A stretch of DNA of 64,000 bases from Furcasterigmium furcatum. Lineage: Eukaryota > Ascomycota > Sordariomycetes > Glomerellales > Plectosphaerellaceae. The stretch spans positions 806,001 to 870,000 of the forward strand of contig BCIA01000007.1 of NCBI GenBank assembly GCA_001599815.1. Direction: 5' to 3'. Below the pieces are notes generated by a model. It ran no database searches. It saw only the letters and a list, made by a program, of their open reading frames with translations, and had not been told where the DNA came from. The translations under genes and the position numbers were made by a program. Below are positions 10,809 to 20,787 of this stretch, in pieces (the stretch's first letter is position 1; each line of letters opens with the position of its first letter).

Positions 10809-13248
10809 CTAGATATTCGGCAAATCCCAAAAAGCCAAAAAGGCGTCGTCCGAAACCGAAGAATCCAGAGCGTCTCCCCACATGCCAAAGGGCGCAGAGC
10901 TCGGATTAAACGGCAGCGCCAACCACTCGTCCAAGGGCTGAACGAGGTCCCCCAGGCCATGCTCGAGCTGCTCGTCGCCGCCCTCCCAGTGGAAAGGCCC
11001 GTCCGTGAAATACATGTTCTGCGGCGCCGATGCAGGGGCCATGCGCTCCTTGAACTTGCACAGATGCAAGTTGAGAAGCTCGCTGTAGCGCGCGGGCAGG
11101 TCCATGTCGTCGAGGCTGTTGGCCTGCAGGGCGGCGATGCAGCTCTCCAGCAGCTGCAGCGACGTCTCGAGATGTGTCGGCCTCGTCCCGAGGCTCAGCG
11201 CTTTCAGGAGAAAGACCGAGGCCGTGATGATGTTGAGGACGACGCGGACGGGGCAGTACCGGAGCTGACCTCCGTCGCAAAGCTGGACGGCATGCTTGAG
11301 GACCTGACAGGACCCGTCAATGACCTCCCGGACGAAGTCGTAATCGGTCGCGGTGATGCGCAAGTTGAACACGCTCGACTCCGGATGCTCTTGTGTCTCG
11401 GTGCCGAAAAGACGGTCGACGACGGCCTGGACGCCGAGGGAGTTCATCAGGGCCCGCGTGTGATGGAACTCGATACTGAGTTCCCGATACGCGTAGGATT
11501 CATCACTCGCGGCCATGTGTTTCTTCTTCCAAGACTCCAGCTGCTCCTGGAAGTGCCTGATGAAGTTGACGTACCGGGACGTCTTGAAGAGCTCCCTGAT
11601 GCCCGGAGTCGAGGGAAACAAGACGTCGTTGATCATCCGCTCGAGGCTCGTGAGCTCTACCCAGGCGGCCATGACGGCCGAGCGATCAGTGCATCCGCGG
11701 CTCGCGTCGAAAGAGGCGCTGCTGAACCCGCCCGGCACCATGGACGAGGGACATCCGAGCCGACACGAGTGCTGCTCTACGAAGATGTAAATGATCTCCC
11801 GGAGGGGGGGCCGCTGTGTCTGTCGCCGCCCCGGGGCCGGGGACGTTGCGGCCGTGGCCTCGGGAGGCGGCACGTCGCACACGCCCAGCTCGAGGGCTAG
11901 AGATTGCGCGCACCCGAGGAGCATCCAAGCCATGCGGTCGAATGTTCTCGCGGCCATTGTAACCTCTTGCCGCCACCGCTCATTAAGGCCGTCGGCCGTT
12001 TCGGCCCAGCCATCATCCTGGTCGCCTCGCGGGTCAATGTCCGTCATCAGAAGCGACGAGTCCCAGCCATCAGTCCCGGGCGGGAAGTAGATAGCACGAG
12101 GGTGCCACTCGACCATAAGGAGGAGCGCCTGAATGGCCCCCAAGGTCCTGGTCTTGGCCTTGGAGCGCTTTTCCTGGCCTAAGATGATGCGCATGATAAG
12201 GTGGTGGCAGTGGTCCCAGATGCGATTGTGGACGAGGGTGCTGCGGGCGGTGCCGCCAGTCCCCGGCAACGTGCAATACTTGGCGGCGATAAGGAGGATG
12301 ACTGAGCAGAGGAGCGGTTCTTGTGTGATGAGCTCGAAGTGGGCGTCTGGGGAGAGGTCCAGATCTCGGGAGACCATGGAGAGGGGGGCCAGATTGCGGC
12401 GGAAGCTTGGGAGTTAGCACCGTTTGTCTACGGAATGGGGTGAGGTCAAGCCTACAAGTTGATGTACATGACGGCCTCTTCTGACGTGAACCAGCCCATC
12501 CTGACAAACCGAAAGGATCTCCACATGTGAAGGCTGGACATGGGCGGCGGCGGTGGATGCGTGAACCGGACGGATGCCTCTCCAGCCACCGATGCGGTGG
12601 CGGGGAGTGACTGTCTGTGGCCGGCGGCCGCGGAGCTGTGCCCGAAACCGCTCGCATCACTCTGTCCGGCAGTTTGGACCAGAAGGCCCAGTGCGTCGTT
12701 GCCGTTTGCCACCAGAGTTTTCATCATGTCGCTCGTGAGGTCGCCGCCAGGCTCGTGGGTGACGATGTCGGGGGCTATGGTGGACGCTGGCCCGTAGGTG
12801 TTGGCGTTGCCAGAAACATCTTGGCCGGCGCTGGAGCTTTCGACCGCCGAGGACAAGGACCCATCGGCCCTCGATGAGCGCGTCGGTGAACCAGCCGTCG
12901 TCGGTGCTGTCGGGCATCGTCAGTGTTGTTGGACACGGGTGGAGGCAGCCAGGCACTCAGCTGACCCTGCGAAGACCTGCGCCTCTGGGGTGCGTTCTGA
13001 GCCGTAAGCTGGGGACTCTGGCCAGCTCTATCTTCGTCCTGATGAGAGCGGTGCTCGGGGAACACGCACGCCCTTCTCTCTCGCCTACATCGCTGGCAGG
13101 TCGGGGAAGAGTCGTCGAGGATGCAGCGCGTCTTTTTCTGCCGACAGAGGTTGCAGGCCTTGTAGTTCCTGATGAACTCACGCGCCCGCTTGCGTGGGTT
13201 TGGGGAGGCATCGACGTTACTTGGGCCCGGTTCTTCCATCAGGGGCAT
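10809..13248 (-). CDS. Zn2Cys6 fungal transcription factor (TF3)
   Basis: Three exons: 13248-12966, 12906-12456 and 12405-10809; introns 59 and 50 bp with branch points CTGAC and CTAAC; 776 aa. The N-terminal cluster has cysteines 32, 35, 42, 51, 54 and 61 (NLCRQKKTRC ... CQRCRRERRAC). A low-complexity linker rich in Ser/Ala follows, then PPPPPMSSLHMWRSF and a long fungal-specific TF domain with AAKYCTLPG. The donor of intron 1 (GTCAGC) is weak but keeps frame. The C-terminus ends AFLAFWDLPNI, an acidic/hydrophobic end that could be an activation segment. Unlike TF1 and TF2 in linker and middle motifs, so a different subfamily. Its target is unknown; nearest genes are AA9 and the ICL-like enzyme. 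Confidence 0.85.
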
Positions 13249-13733
13249 GTTGGGTTGGGTGGAGGGAGGGAGGAGTTCCGGGAGGTCGAGTCCGGAAAGC
13301 CGCGGAAGAGCACGGCAGACTTCGGACTCTTATACTCCCAGGCCCGGCCACCTGAAGTGGATGTGCGGGGTGCGCCCAGCGCTACTAAGTGAGGTTAATG
13401 TATGGAGCTACCCGCTAGTAGGACTTCCAGAGTGCCTAGTGCTCCAGCGTCTAATCCGCTGGGCTTGAGTTCCGCGCGACCACCTGGTACTAAGTAAACC
13501 ACAACCAAAGGCGCATCTGCTTTTCATGTAAGGTATAACTAGGTAGTTACTTTAGGAAGGTACCTATGCAAGGAAATAACAATGGGGCGGATGTCATAGC
13601 CATTGGATGCTCGTCTCGAATCAATTTCACGAGGATGTGTGCTGAGCTCAGAATGAACTTGCCATTTATGGCTATTCTATTATCTATCTAGACGGCTGTC
13701 CCTGGGTGCTTTCAAGCGCCTATTCGTGGCGCC
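13249..13733. promoter_or_regulatory. Intergenic region upstream of TF3 and downstream of ICL-like gene
   Basis: About 485 bp, AT-richer than its flanks; no gene, tRNA or repeat recognised. It holds the TF3 promoter and the 3' end of the ICL-like gene. Confidence 0.35.
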
Positions 13734-14899
13734 CTACTTCTTCCCGTTCGTCTGCGCGGGCTGGTTAACCAGGCCGCCCTCTTCATACTTGTATCTGTCC
13801 TCCAGCTCCCAGTACTTATTGAACCCAACTCCCTTGCAAACTTCGTCAAACGAGAGAATCATGGGTGGTGCCCCCTCGGTCATGCTCTTCTTGAGGGCCT
13901 CCAGCGTCTCGCGGACGCTCCTAAGCTTTGCCGCCACGAGGGTCCAGGGGTATGCCACGGCGCAGAAGCCGAGCTCACCCAGGTCCTTGGCCGACAGGTT
14001 CTCCGTCTTGCCGCCCTCGATGACTAGATGCTGTCAGTTTCGAAGCACGGGGGAGCTGCATTTGGGTGTCCGGCTCACTGTTGGCAAACGTGGGGATCCC
14101 GACCTCGGCAACGCAGCGGCGCATCGCCTCGCGATCGGGCAGGGCCTCGACGAACACGGCGTCGACGCCGATCCTCTTAAACTCCTTGGCGCGGGTCATG
14201 GCCTCCTCCCAGCCGAGCATGAGGGCATCGGTGCGCGCGAGGATGAAAATATCCAGGCCCTGATCGCGGGCGTCGCAGGCGGCCTGGATGCGGGCATAGG
14301 CCTCGCCCCGCGAGACGACTGACTTTCCCTTGGTGTGGCCACACCCTTGGATGAGAGTCAGTATGTATAATTACTGCACGGCTGATGGGAGTCCCATGCT
14401 TACTCTTGGGCCATGACTGATCCTCGATCATAACGCCCGCTGCGCCGGCATGCGCAAAGCACTCGACCGTGCGGCGGACGTTGAGCGGGCTGCCGTATCC
14501 GGTATCCCCGTCGGCCATGACAGGCACAGACACCTGCCGCACCGCGTCGGTGATCTTATCACACATCTCCGCCATGGCGATATAGCCGGTATCGGGAAGG
14601 CCGTATCCGCTGGCGACCGTGTAGCCTGCCAGGAAGACCATCGGGAAACCGGCCTCCTCGACCAGGCGTGAGCTCAGCCCGTCATAGGTGCACGCGTGCG
14701 CCAGGATCTTGGAGGGGTCCTCATGGGCTTGTAGCATCATGGTACGGAGGCGCGAGGCCTGAACGGACGGGATCTTGCCGCGGACATTCTTGAGCTGGAG
14801 GGAAAGATCCTCAGTCTGACCCGCCTTGCCCGTCTTGTACGGCCCGGGAGTCTCGAACTTGAAGGGGTAAGGAACGGTGTTGACGAATTCGGAAGTCAT
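13734..14899 (-). CDS. Isocitrate lyase/PEP mutase superfamily enzyme (oxaloacetate-hydrolase/dimethylmalate-lyase type)
   Basis: Exons 14899-14404, 14345-14079 and 14023-13734; introns 58 and 55 bp; 350 aa. TIM-barrel markers in order: YDGLSSRLVEEAGFP, VMADGDTGYG (metal-binding DGDTG), GVMIEDQSWPKRCGH with catalytic-loop Cys167, ILARTDALM, and ANIIEGGKT. A CGH cysteine, as in isocitrate and methylisocitrate lyases and oxaloacetate hydrolases, points to C-C bond cleavage of a 2-hydroxy or 2-oxo acid rather than phosphonate chemistry. Which substrate (oxaloacetate, dimethylmalate, methylisocitrate or other) cannot be read here. No targeting peptide is obvious. It shares a divergent promoter with the symporter at 15532, suggesting uptake and cleavage of an organic acid. 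The longer upstream frame is not needed; ATG 14899 starts the family N-terminus. Confidence 0.88.
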
Positions 14900-15531
14900 G
14901 TTGGGCGTTGAGGCGGTGCGCGAGGTATGTGATGGGACAAAGAGTCTGATATGAAGAGATGTGCGGCGTGTTGAGGATGCAATGCTTCGAAATATTGCTC
15001 CGATGGCGGTGTTGTCAATGGTTTTATACTGATTACCCCCATCAACCTCTTCCGCCTTGCCGACCAGTTTGCCGTGGGCTCGAAGGATATCGCCCCTCAC
15101 CACGAAGTATGTATTGGTGGTTCGGACGTGGAAGCCCGGAAGAGCGCGCGGGGGCGCCGGATAGCCTAGGACAGCGCCGGAAAGGCTAGGATACAACCGC
15201 CTACTCCGGCGAGAGCCCGCGGCCATTTCGGGCGTTCCCCGGACCCCACAATCTGAGTGGCCACGGCACCGGTGGTGCATACTGGGGGAAGTCTGGGGTA
15301 ATATGCGTGGGCTGGTACATCCCGGGATCTTGACGGAGGAGTCAGAAGGCCGTCAGACCTCACACTTCATTATAAAACACGGACCACCGCGACTTTGGCC
15401 AACGACTGGTAGAAGGACCCAAGGACTCCCCCATTACCCTTATCTCTCCTCCCTTCTTCACCAGTGTATACGTCTCACGTCACTTTGACAGACCTCCAAC
15501 CTCGAAGGGCGCTCTTCACCTCTTTGCAATC
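14900..15531. promoter_or_regulatory. Bidirectional promoter, ICL-like gene and ACS symporter
   Basis: About 630 bp. A reverse-strand TATAAA at 15028-15023 is about 125 bp before the ICL-like ATG; a forward TATAAA at 15371-15376 is about 160 bp before the symporter ATG. No other motif was called. Confidence 0.5.
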
Positions 15532-17110
15532 ATGCCTCCTGTATCCGAGAAGACTGCCCTCGAACGCAGCGACACCCAACAGCGAGACCAAGTCGAACAC
15601 GGTGGCGCTGATGGAAAGGCTTCCATCATTGAGATGGAAGACCCCGAAGTCGGAGAGCAACAGCGAAAGAAAAAGACCCCAGAGGAGGCCAGGCTCGTCC
15701 GGAAGCTGGACTGGAAGCTCATGCCTATCCTCTGGGTCATGTACTGGTTCAATTATCTCGACAGGAATGCCATCACCGTGGCTCGCCTCGACGACATTGA
15801 GGGGGAACTAAACCTCACGTCGACGCAGTACCAGACCTGCGTTGCGATTCTCTTCGTTGGTTATATCCTCGGACAGATTCCTAGCAGTAAGTCCTCGTTA
15901 GCCTTACTTAACAGCTACGTCCTATGAACTAACTGCTCAAGATATGCTAATTACCCGTGTCCGGCCGAGTCTGTTCATGTCTATCGCCATGGTGCTGTGG
16001 TCTATTGTCAGTACTCTAACCGCGGTTACCCATGACTTTAAGGGCCTCCTCCTTACCCGGTTTTTCCTCGGTGTTACCGAAGCACCGTTCTACCCCGGCG
16101 CCTTATATCTACTCTCGATCTTCTATACTAAGTCGGAGCTTGCTACCCGAATTTCGATACTATTCTCTGCGAATATCTGCGGTACGGCATTCGCAGGCCT
16201 TATCGCTATAGGAGTCTATGAGATGTCTGGCATTGCTGGCCTCTCAGGCTGGCGATGGCTCTTCATTCTCCAGGGGATCTTGACCTTCATTGTGTCTATC
16301 CTAGCAGCTTTTATCCTACCAGATGAGCCTCTGAATACCCGATGGTTATCTGAGGATGAGCGCAGGCTCGCAAACAGTCGAATCACGACGGAAACCACCC
16401 AGATCAAGCCTAATACGTCCACCTGGATCGGCCTTCAGGATGCCCTCAAGGACGTCAGACTCTGGGTTCTCATCTTCATGCAGCATATGCACCTCGCTGC
16501 CAGCGGCTACAAGAACTTCTTCCCCTCCATCGTCGAGACCCTAGGCTTTGGCCGCAACGTCACTCTCGCGCTCACTTGTCCGCCTTATCTCCTCTCGGGT
16601 GTTATTTGCATCCTCTGGGCCGCCAGTTCGGGCCTCTTCAACGACCGAGTGTGGCATATCACCATCGCCAAGGCCATCGCCGTCATGGGCTTCGTCCTGG
16701 CTTGCGCCACCCTCAACGTCGTAGCGAGGTATTTCGCCATGTGCGCCTTTGCCGCCGGCGTCTACGCCTGTAACAGTCTCATCCTCGGCTGGGTCTCGAG
16801 TACCTGCGGACAAACGAAGGAGAAGAAGTCCATTTCGCTGGCCATCGTCAACACGGTCGCCACGACCTCGGCTATCTACACACCGGTACGTTCTAATACC
16901 TCCTCCGTTCTGCGCGATCACATGCTGACGAGCCATCCGCAGTACCTCTGGCCCAAATCGGACGAGCCCCGATACGTTCTTGCCATGTCGACGAGCGCCG
17001 CCTTCTCTATTATCTCAGCCCTCTTGGCGTGGCTGCTGCGATGGATGTTGATCAGGGAGAACCGCAGGCTCGCGCAGACGGCTCCTGAGACCCCCCGCTA
17101 CGTCTATTGA
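15532..17110 (+). CDS. MFS anion:cation symporter (Dal5/allantoate permease family)
   Basis: Exons 15532-15886, 15942-16885 and 16943-17110; introns 55 and 57 bp; 488 aa. After a charged N-terminus, RLVRKLDWKLMPILWVMYW and FNYLDRNAI mark TM1 of the ACS family; then TRFFLGVTEAPFYPG (TM4), SGWRWLFILQGI (TM5-6), LPDEPLNTRWLSEDER in the central loop, and about 12 TM in total. Family members import carboxylates, ureides, vitamins or dipeptides. The divergent ICL-like enzyme suggests a carboxylate, which is inference. Third positions in the 16.0-16.4 kb part use many A/T codons, unlike the GC3-rich neighbours. Confidence 0.88.
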
Positions 17111-17119
17111 GATGGTGCA

Positions 17120-17432
17120 GTGCGAGGATAAGCCACTGGGATGCATCGAGGCGTGACAGGCCCTTGTTTAACTCTTGAGGCAGGCCAGAACCGAGTCGGC
17201 AGGTCGCCTGGGTGCGAAAGTAGATGGGGTCGCCTGGTTCGTCGAAGACAGCGATCTCATCGGCCCCGTAGTTGTCCGTGACGATCTGATAGGGAGCAAT
17301 GACAGCAAGATTGCGACGGATGAACTGACTCCGTCGTGCCCGTGTACATCGTGATGTCCACGAGGTCGCCGTACGATGCCAGCACGCCCGCGATCTCGCC
17401 AACATACGCAAAATCAGGGTACACCCACCCCT
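17120..17432 (-). pseudogene. Decayed gene fragment of unknown family
   Basis: Two protein-like stretches lie in adjacent reverse frames: YPDFAYVGEIAGVLASYGDL followed by VDITMYTGTT, then after a frameshift near 17325 FIRRNLAVIAPYQIVTDNYG followed by ADEIAVFDEPGDPIYFRT. An in-frame stop lies just upstream and no start or continuation was found. It overlaps the 3' flank of the symporter tail-to-tail. The family is not recognised. It could be a gene remnant or one exon of a gene with an error. Confidence 0.4.
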
Positions 17433-18312
17433 ACAGGCCAGGGTGATGCTCCAGTTGGAGGACGCACTAATCGTACGGGATGATCTGTCGTCACAGCAGA
17501 ATTAGGCCTCCAGCCAGTAGGGTGTAGGCAATGACAAGCATTCTGGTAGGTAGTCATGTCATGTCATGGGACTTCATCGTGCAGGATCTTCGGCGTCAGT
17601 TATCGAGATGGCTGCGCCTTCCTTTACCCTCATTAGCAGCCGTGATCTTACTGTATTTTCACGTCTTGGCGAGTGATCATGGGATAACAAGGCCAACTTC
17701 CGCATAGCATGACTGGGCAACCCCGGCTTACATGATGCTATCACGCAGATCAGGCAGGAGGCTCACGCATCAGATTTCTTGACAGCGGTTGGATGCGCTC
17801 CGTATTTTCTTTCAGGGCGTAATGGCCCCTCAACAAGAACTAGTGCTTACGTTTCGAGATTCAAGTTTTACAAATGTTCTGCCTGCTCTGAGGCCAAGGC
17901 AATTTCTGTTGAACTACCTTACTAGCGATGTAGGCCAGGGAGCATAGGTGGGCCGACCTCCTGCCAACCTCGCGTTCATGACTGTGTTACGTATTTGTCA
18001 TGGGCTGGTCCAGGGTGGTTAGCCTTGTGGTTGAACCGAGCAGGGTTGTTGGTCGCCTGGGTGAACGCGAGCCCTAGACCAAATCAAGCAGATACAGACT
18101 GCTTTTGAGAGCCGGTTTCCTCATCTTGTCGCTGCCAATCCTGTTGAATAGAAAGGCTATACCGAAAACCTCCATGTAGCTCAAAGTCCACAGTCCATGA
18201 GTGGTAAAGGCTTCAAGGTGGACGCCGCCTTGCGGTACAGCAGACCAGACTGCCGTGGGACCCAAGATTGTATCACTGTGCCCAAAAGAGTTGCTGGATG
18301 ACAGCTGCAAGG
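17433..18312. other. Gene-free flank between gene fragment and transposon
   Basis: About 880 bp without supported genes; a short ATGTC/ATGTCATG-like repetition occurs near 17556-17570. No LTR or TIR was recognised. Confidence 0.35.
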
Positions 18313-18314
18313 TA

Positions 18315-18364
18315 ACGTCCGAGACCCCCATTTCGACCACCCCCCCATTTCGACCACCCCAAAA
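18315..18364 (+). repeat. Left TIR with 17-bp internal tandem duplication
   Basis: 18315-18343 matches the right end exactly. The segment CCATTTCGACCACCCC is then repeated with 17-bp period (second ATTTCG at 18347) and only the second copy is followed by AAAA, as at the right end, so the left arm carries an extra unit. Confidence 0.85.
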
Positions 18365-18465
18365 CACCACACCGCTACTTCCACCACCCTATCTAAATCG
18401 CTCATATCTTCACCAAACCTAGATAGATTTTTCCCAGGTTTTCTACCCTCTTTTATCTATCGATA

Positions 18466-20073
18466 ATGAAGCCCTATACAGAAGACGATATTCAACAGGC
18501 CCTTAGTTCGATCGCAAACGGCCAGTCCCTCCGTAAGGCCTCAATAGAGTGGGGTGTCCCAAGGTCAACCCTTATCAGTCGTATCCAGGGATCCCAGCCC
18601 AGACCTATCGCCTTTGCGAGCCAGCAGAAACTCTCCCCAAGCCAGGAATCCCATCTGGTTGAATGGGTACGGATCCAGGCTGCCCTGGGGTTGCCCCCTA
18701 CCCATCAACAAGTCAAGGATTTCGCAGACCGGATCGTAAAACTACGAGGCGACGTCCAGGGCGTTGGAAAGCACTGGATCCAAGCCTTCCTCAAGAGGAA
18801 CCCATCTATCAAGGTCTATAGAGCCAGGCCTATCGATTCCCAGCGTATCAACGGAGCCTCAGCTGACGTCATCAGGACTTGGTTCCGACGTCTAGCTGTC
18901 CCAGAGATCCAGGGCATCCAGCCAGCCAACAGATATAACATGGATGAGACGGGTATTCTAGAGGGTCGAGGGGCCAACGGTCTGGTCCTGGGATCCTCTG
19001 GGAGCCAGGCTCTCCGGAAAAAACAGCCAGGATCCAGAGGCTGGACGTCTATCCTCGAGTGTATCAGTGCANNAGGATCCCNGCTCCCACCNTTAGTTAT
19101 CTTCAAGGGCAAGACAGTCCAACAGCAGTGGTTCCCTCTGGATCTGNATCACTATACCCAATGGAAGTTCACGGCAACAGACAACGGCTGGACCAGCGAT
19201 TCAACAGCTATCTATTGGTTGCAAGAGGTCTTTATCCCAGCTACCCAACCAACAGATCCATCCCAGCCCAGGCTGTTAATCCTGGATGGGCATGGCAGTC
19301 ACGAGACAACAGAATTTATGTATCTCTGCTACAGCAACAATATCCAACTGGTTTTCCTGCCTCCCCATACGTCCCACGTCCTTCAACCTCTTGATCAGTC
19401 TGTCTTTGGACCCTTGAAGGCAGCCTATAAGAAGGAGCTAGGAATCCTGGAGACCTGGAACGATTTAACAGTTGTGGGCAAACGGAACTTTCTATCCTGT
19501 TATCGGAGGGCTCGCGAGACTGCCTGTTCAGCCCAGAACATCAGGAGTGGATGGAAATCGACAGGTCTATGGCCAGTATCCCTGGCTAAGCCCCTCCTGA
19601 GTCCTCTACTCCTAGATAACAGCAACGGGGCTAGCAGCACAGTCAATAGTATCCTGGATAGAGCTGTTGGATCCAGAGCTATCGAAAACTGGGATATAGC
19701 TGGGTCTGCAGTAGCTTGGTCGACGCCCAGGAAGGCAGCTGATCTCCAGGGCCAGCTACGCCTATATAGCCAGCTGGATCAACCTACCAGTACGCAACGC
19801 CTACTATTCAGAAAGGTCCAAAAGGGATTCAACGAGAAGGACTACGCCCTTGCAACCTCGCAACAGAAGATCCAGATCCTAGAGGCCCAGTTGGAAGCAG
19901 CCAGGCCCAGGAAAAAGAAGAAGGTCCAGATCAGCCCCAATTCGAAGTTCGCCGACATCAACGCTATCCATAGGGCCCAGATTGAGGCTGGCGATAAAAT
20001 AGATCAAATAGATGGATCCAGCGACGTTGAAATACCTAGTGACCCAGAGGACTGTATCACAGTTGCAGCGTAG
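18466..20073 (+). CDS. Pogo/Fot-like transposase (HTH + DDE)
   Basis: 535 aa, single exon, inside the element. N-terminal helix-turn-helix (SLRKASIEWGVPRSTLISRI), a second DNA-binding part around residues 60-130 (QAFLKRNPSIKVYRARPID), then the DDE_1 catalytic core with NMDETG, LILDGHGSHE and LQPLDQSVFGPLKAAYK supplying the three acidic residues. It would cut the TIRs and insert at TA. The C-terminus has a basic patch PRKKKKVQ that may act as nuclear signal. No stop or frameshift is seen, but codons with N at 19072, 19073, 19082, 19092 and 19147 leave a few residues undefined. Confidence 0.93.
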   Translation: MKPYTEDDIQQALSSIANGQSLRKASIEWGVPRSTLISRIQGSQPRPIAFASQQKLSPSQESHLVEWVRIQAALGLPPTHQQVKDFADRIVKLRGDVQGVGKHWIQAFLKRNPSIKVYRARPIDSQRINGASADVIRTWFRRLAVPEIQGIQPANRYNMDETGILEGRGANGLVLGSSGSQALRKKQPGSRGWTSILECISAXGSXLPXLVIFKGKTVQQQWFPLDLXHYTQWKFTATDNGWTSDSTAIYWLQEVFIPATQPTDPSQPRLLILDGHGSHETTEFMYLCYSNNIQLVFLPPHTSHVLQPLDQSVFGPLKAAYKKELGILETWNDLTVVGKRNFLSCYRRARETACSAQNIRSGWKSTGLWPVSLAKPLLSPLLLDNSNGASSTVNSILDRAVGSRAIENWDIAGSAVAWSTPRKAADLQGQLRLYSQLDQPTSTQRLLFRKVQKGFNEKDYALATSQQKIQILEAQLEAARPRKKKKVQISPNSKFADINAIHRAQIEAGDKIDQIDGSSDVEIPSDPEDCITVAA

Positions 20074-20125
20074 CCAGTTTTAATTGATCTTGAAGTTGGT
20101 GTCGCGATTCTGGTGATCCATTTTT

Positions 20126-20154
20126 GGGGTGGTCGAAATGGGGGTCTCGGACGT
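20126..20154 (-). repeat. Right TIR of pogo-like element
   Basis: Reverse complement equals the 29 bases at 18315-18343 without mismatch; followed by the TA duplication. Confidence 0.95.
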
Positions 20155-20156
20155 TA

Positions 20157-20787
20157 CCATGAGCGCCGAGTGCCGGTAGTAAGCCCTTGGTATTTCATGA
20201 CTCCAGCCATGGCTCCATTAGTCCCCCTGACTGTCACTCACTTGCCGCATTCAGAAGACCCGTTGGACATCATTCGTCTGACTAAACGAGCAGCCTGGTC
20301 ATCGGCAATGCATGATGAACCGGTTCTCGGGCCTTTTCATCTCCACGGAGCTGGATACGACCCCGAATATCCAGAATCGAGGGGAAGAAGGTGAACTTCT
20401 TGATACTCTGCGCTTACGGGCTTTCCGCATTGATAGCATGACAAATTATTAGCTTGCTGGCGAGTTGTACCATCAGTAAGAACTGGACAATCACGGACTG
20501 ACCTGCCAGGCTGTGCCGCTTGAAGCCATTCCGCATCAGTGCCGAACAGAATTTCACTTTCTAATGCCAAGGCATCTTTTGGCAAGGGTATTTGCAGCCC
20601 CGAATGAAATGTCCCGGAAATCCTCTTACCGAGACTTGTGTAACAGAGGCGCTCCGAATACGAGCATGGAAGGAAAAAGAAACAACAGTCTACCTACTTA
20701 AAGCCTCTCAATCACCTCACAAAAAGCTTTGAAAACGGTTGCTCTCGGTAACTCCAGTCTTCCAGTGCTCAGAGTTTCTATAATTTC
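20157..20787. promoter_or_regulatory. Intergenic region before FAD oxidoreductase
   Basis: About 630 bp; short ORFs only. Holds the promoter of the FAD gene; no repeat recognised beyond the transposon edge. Confidence 0.35.

Larger units (their letters stand above)
18315..20154 (+). mobile_element. Complete pogo/Fot-type Tc1-mariner DNA transposon
   Basis: 1,840 bp bounded by a 29-bp perfect terminal inverted repeat starting ACGTCCGAGACCCCC and flanked on both sides by TA (18313-18314 and 20155-20156), the Tc1/mariner target duplication. It contains one uninterrupted transposase gene. Perfect TIRs and an open frame indicate a young and possibly active insertion. Five ambiguous bases inside the transposase suggest collapsed reads from several near-identical copies. 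Confidence 0.93.
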
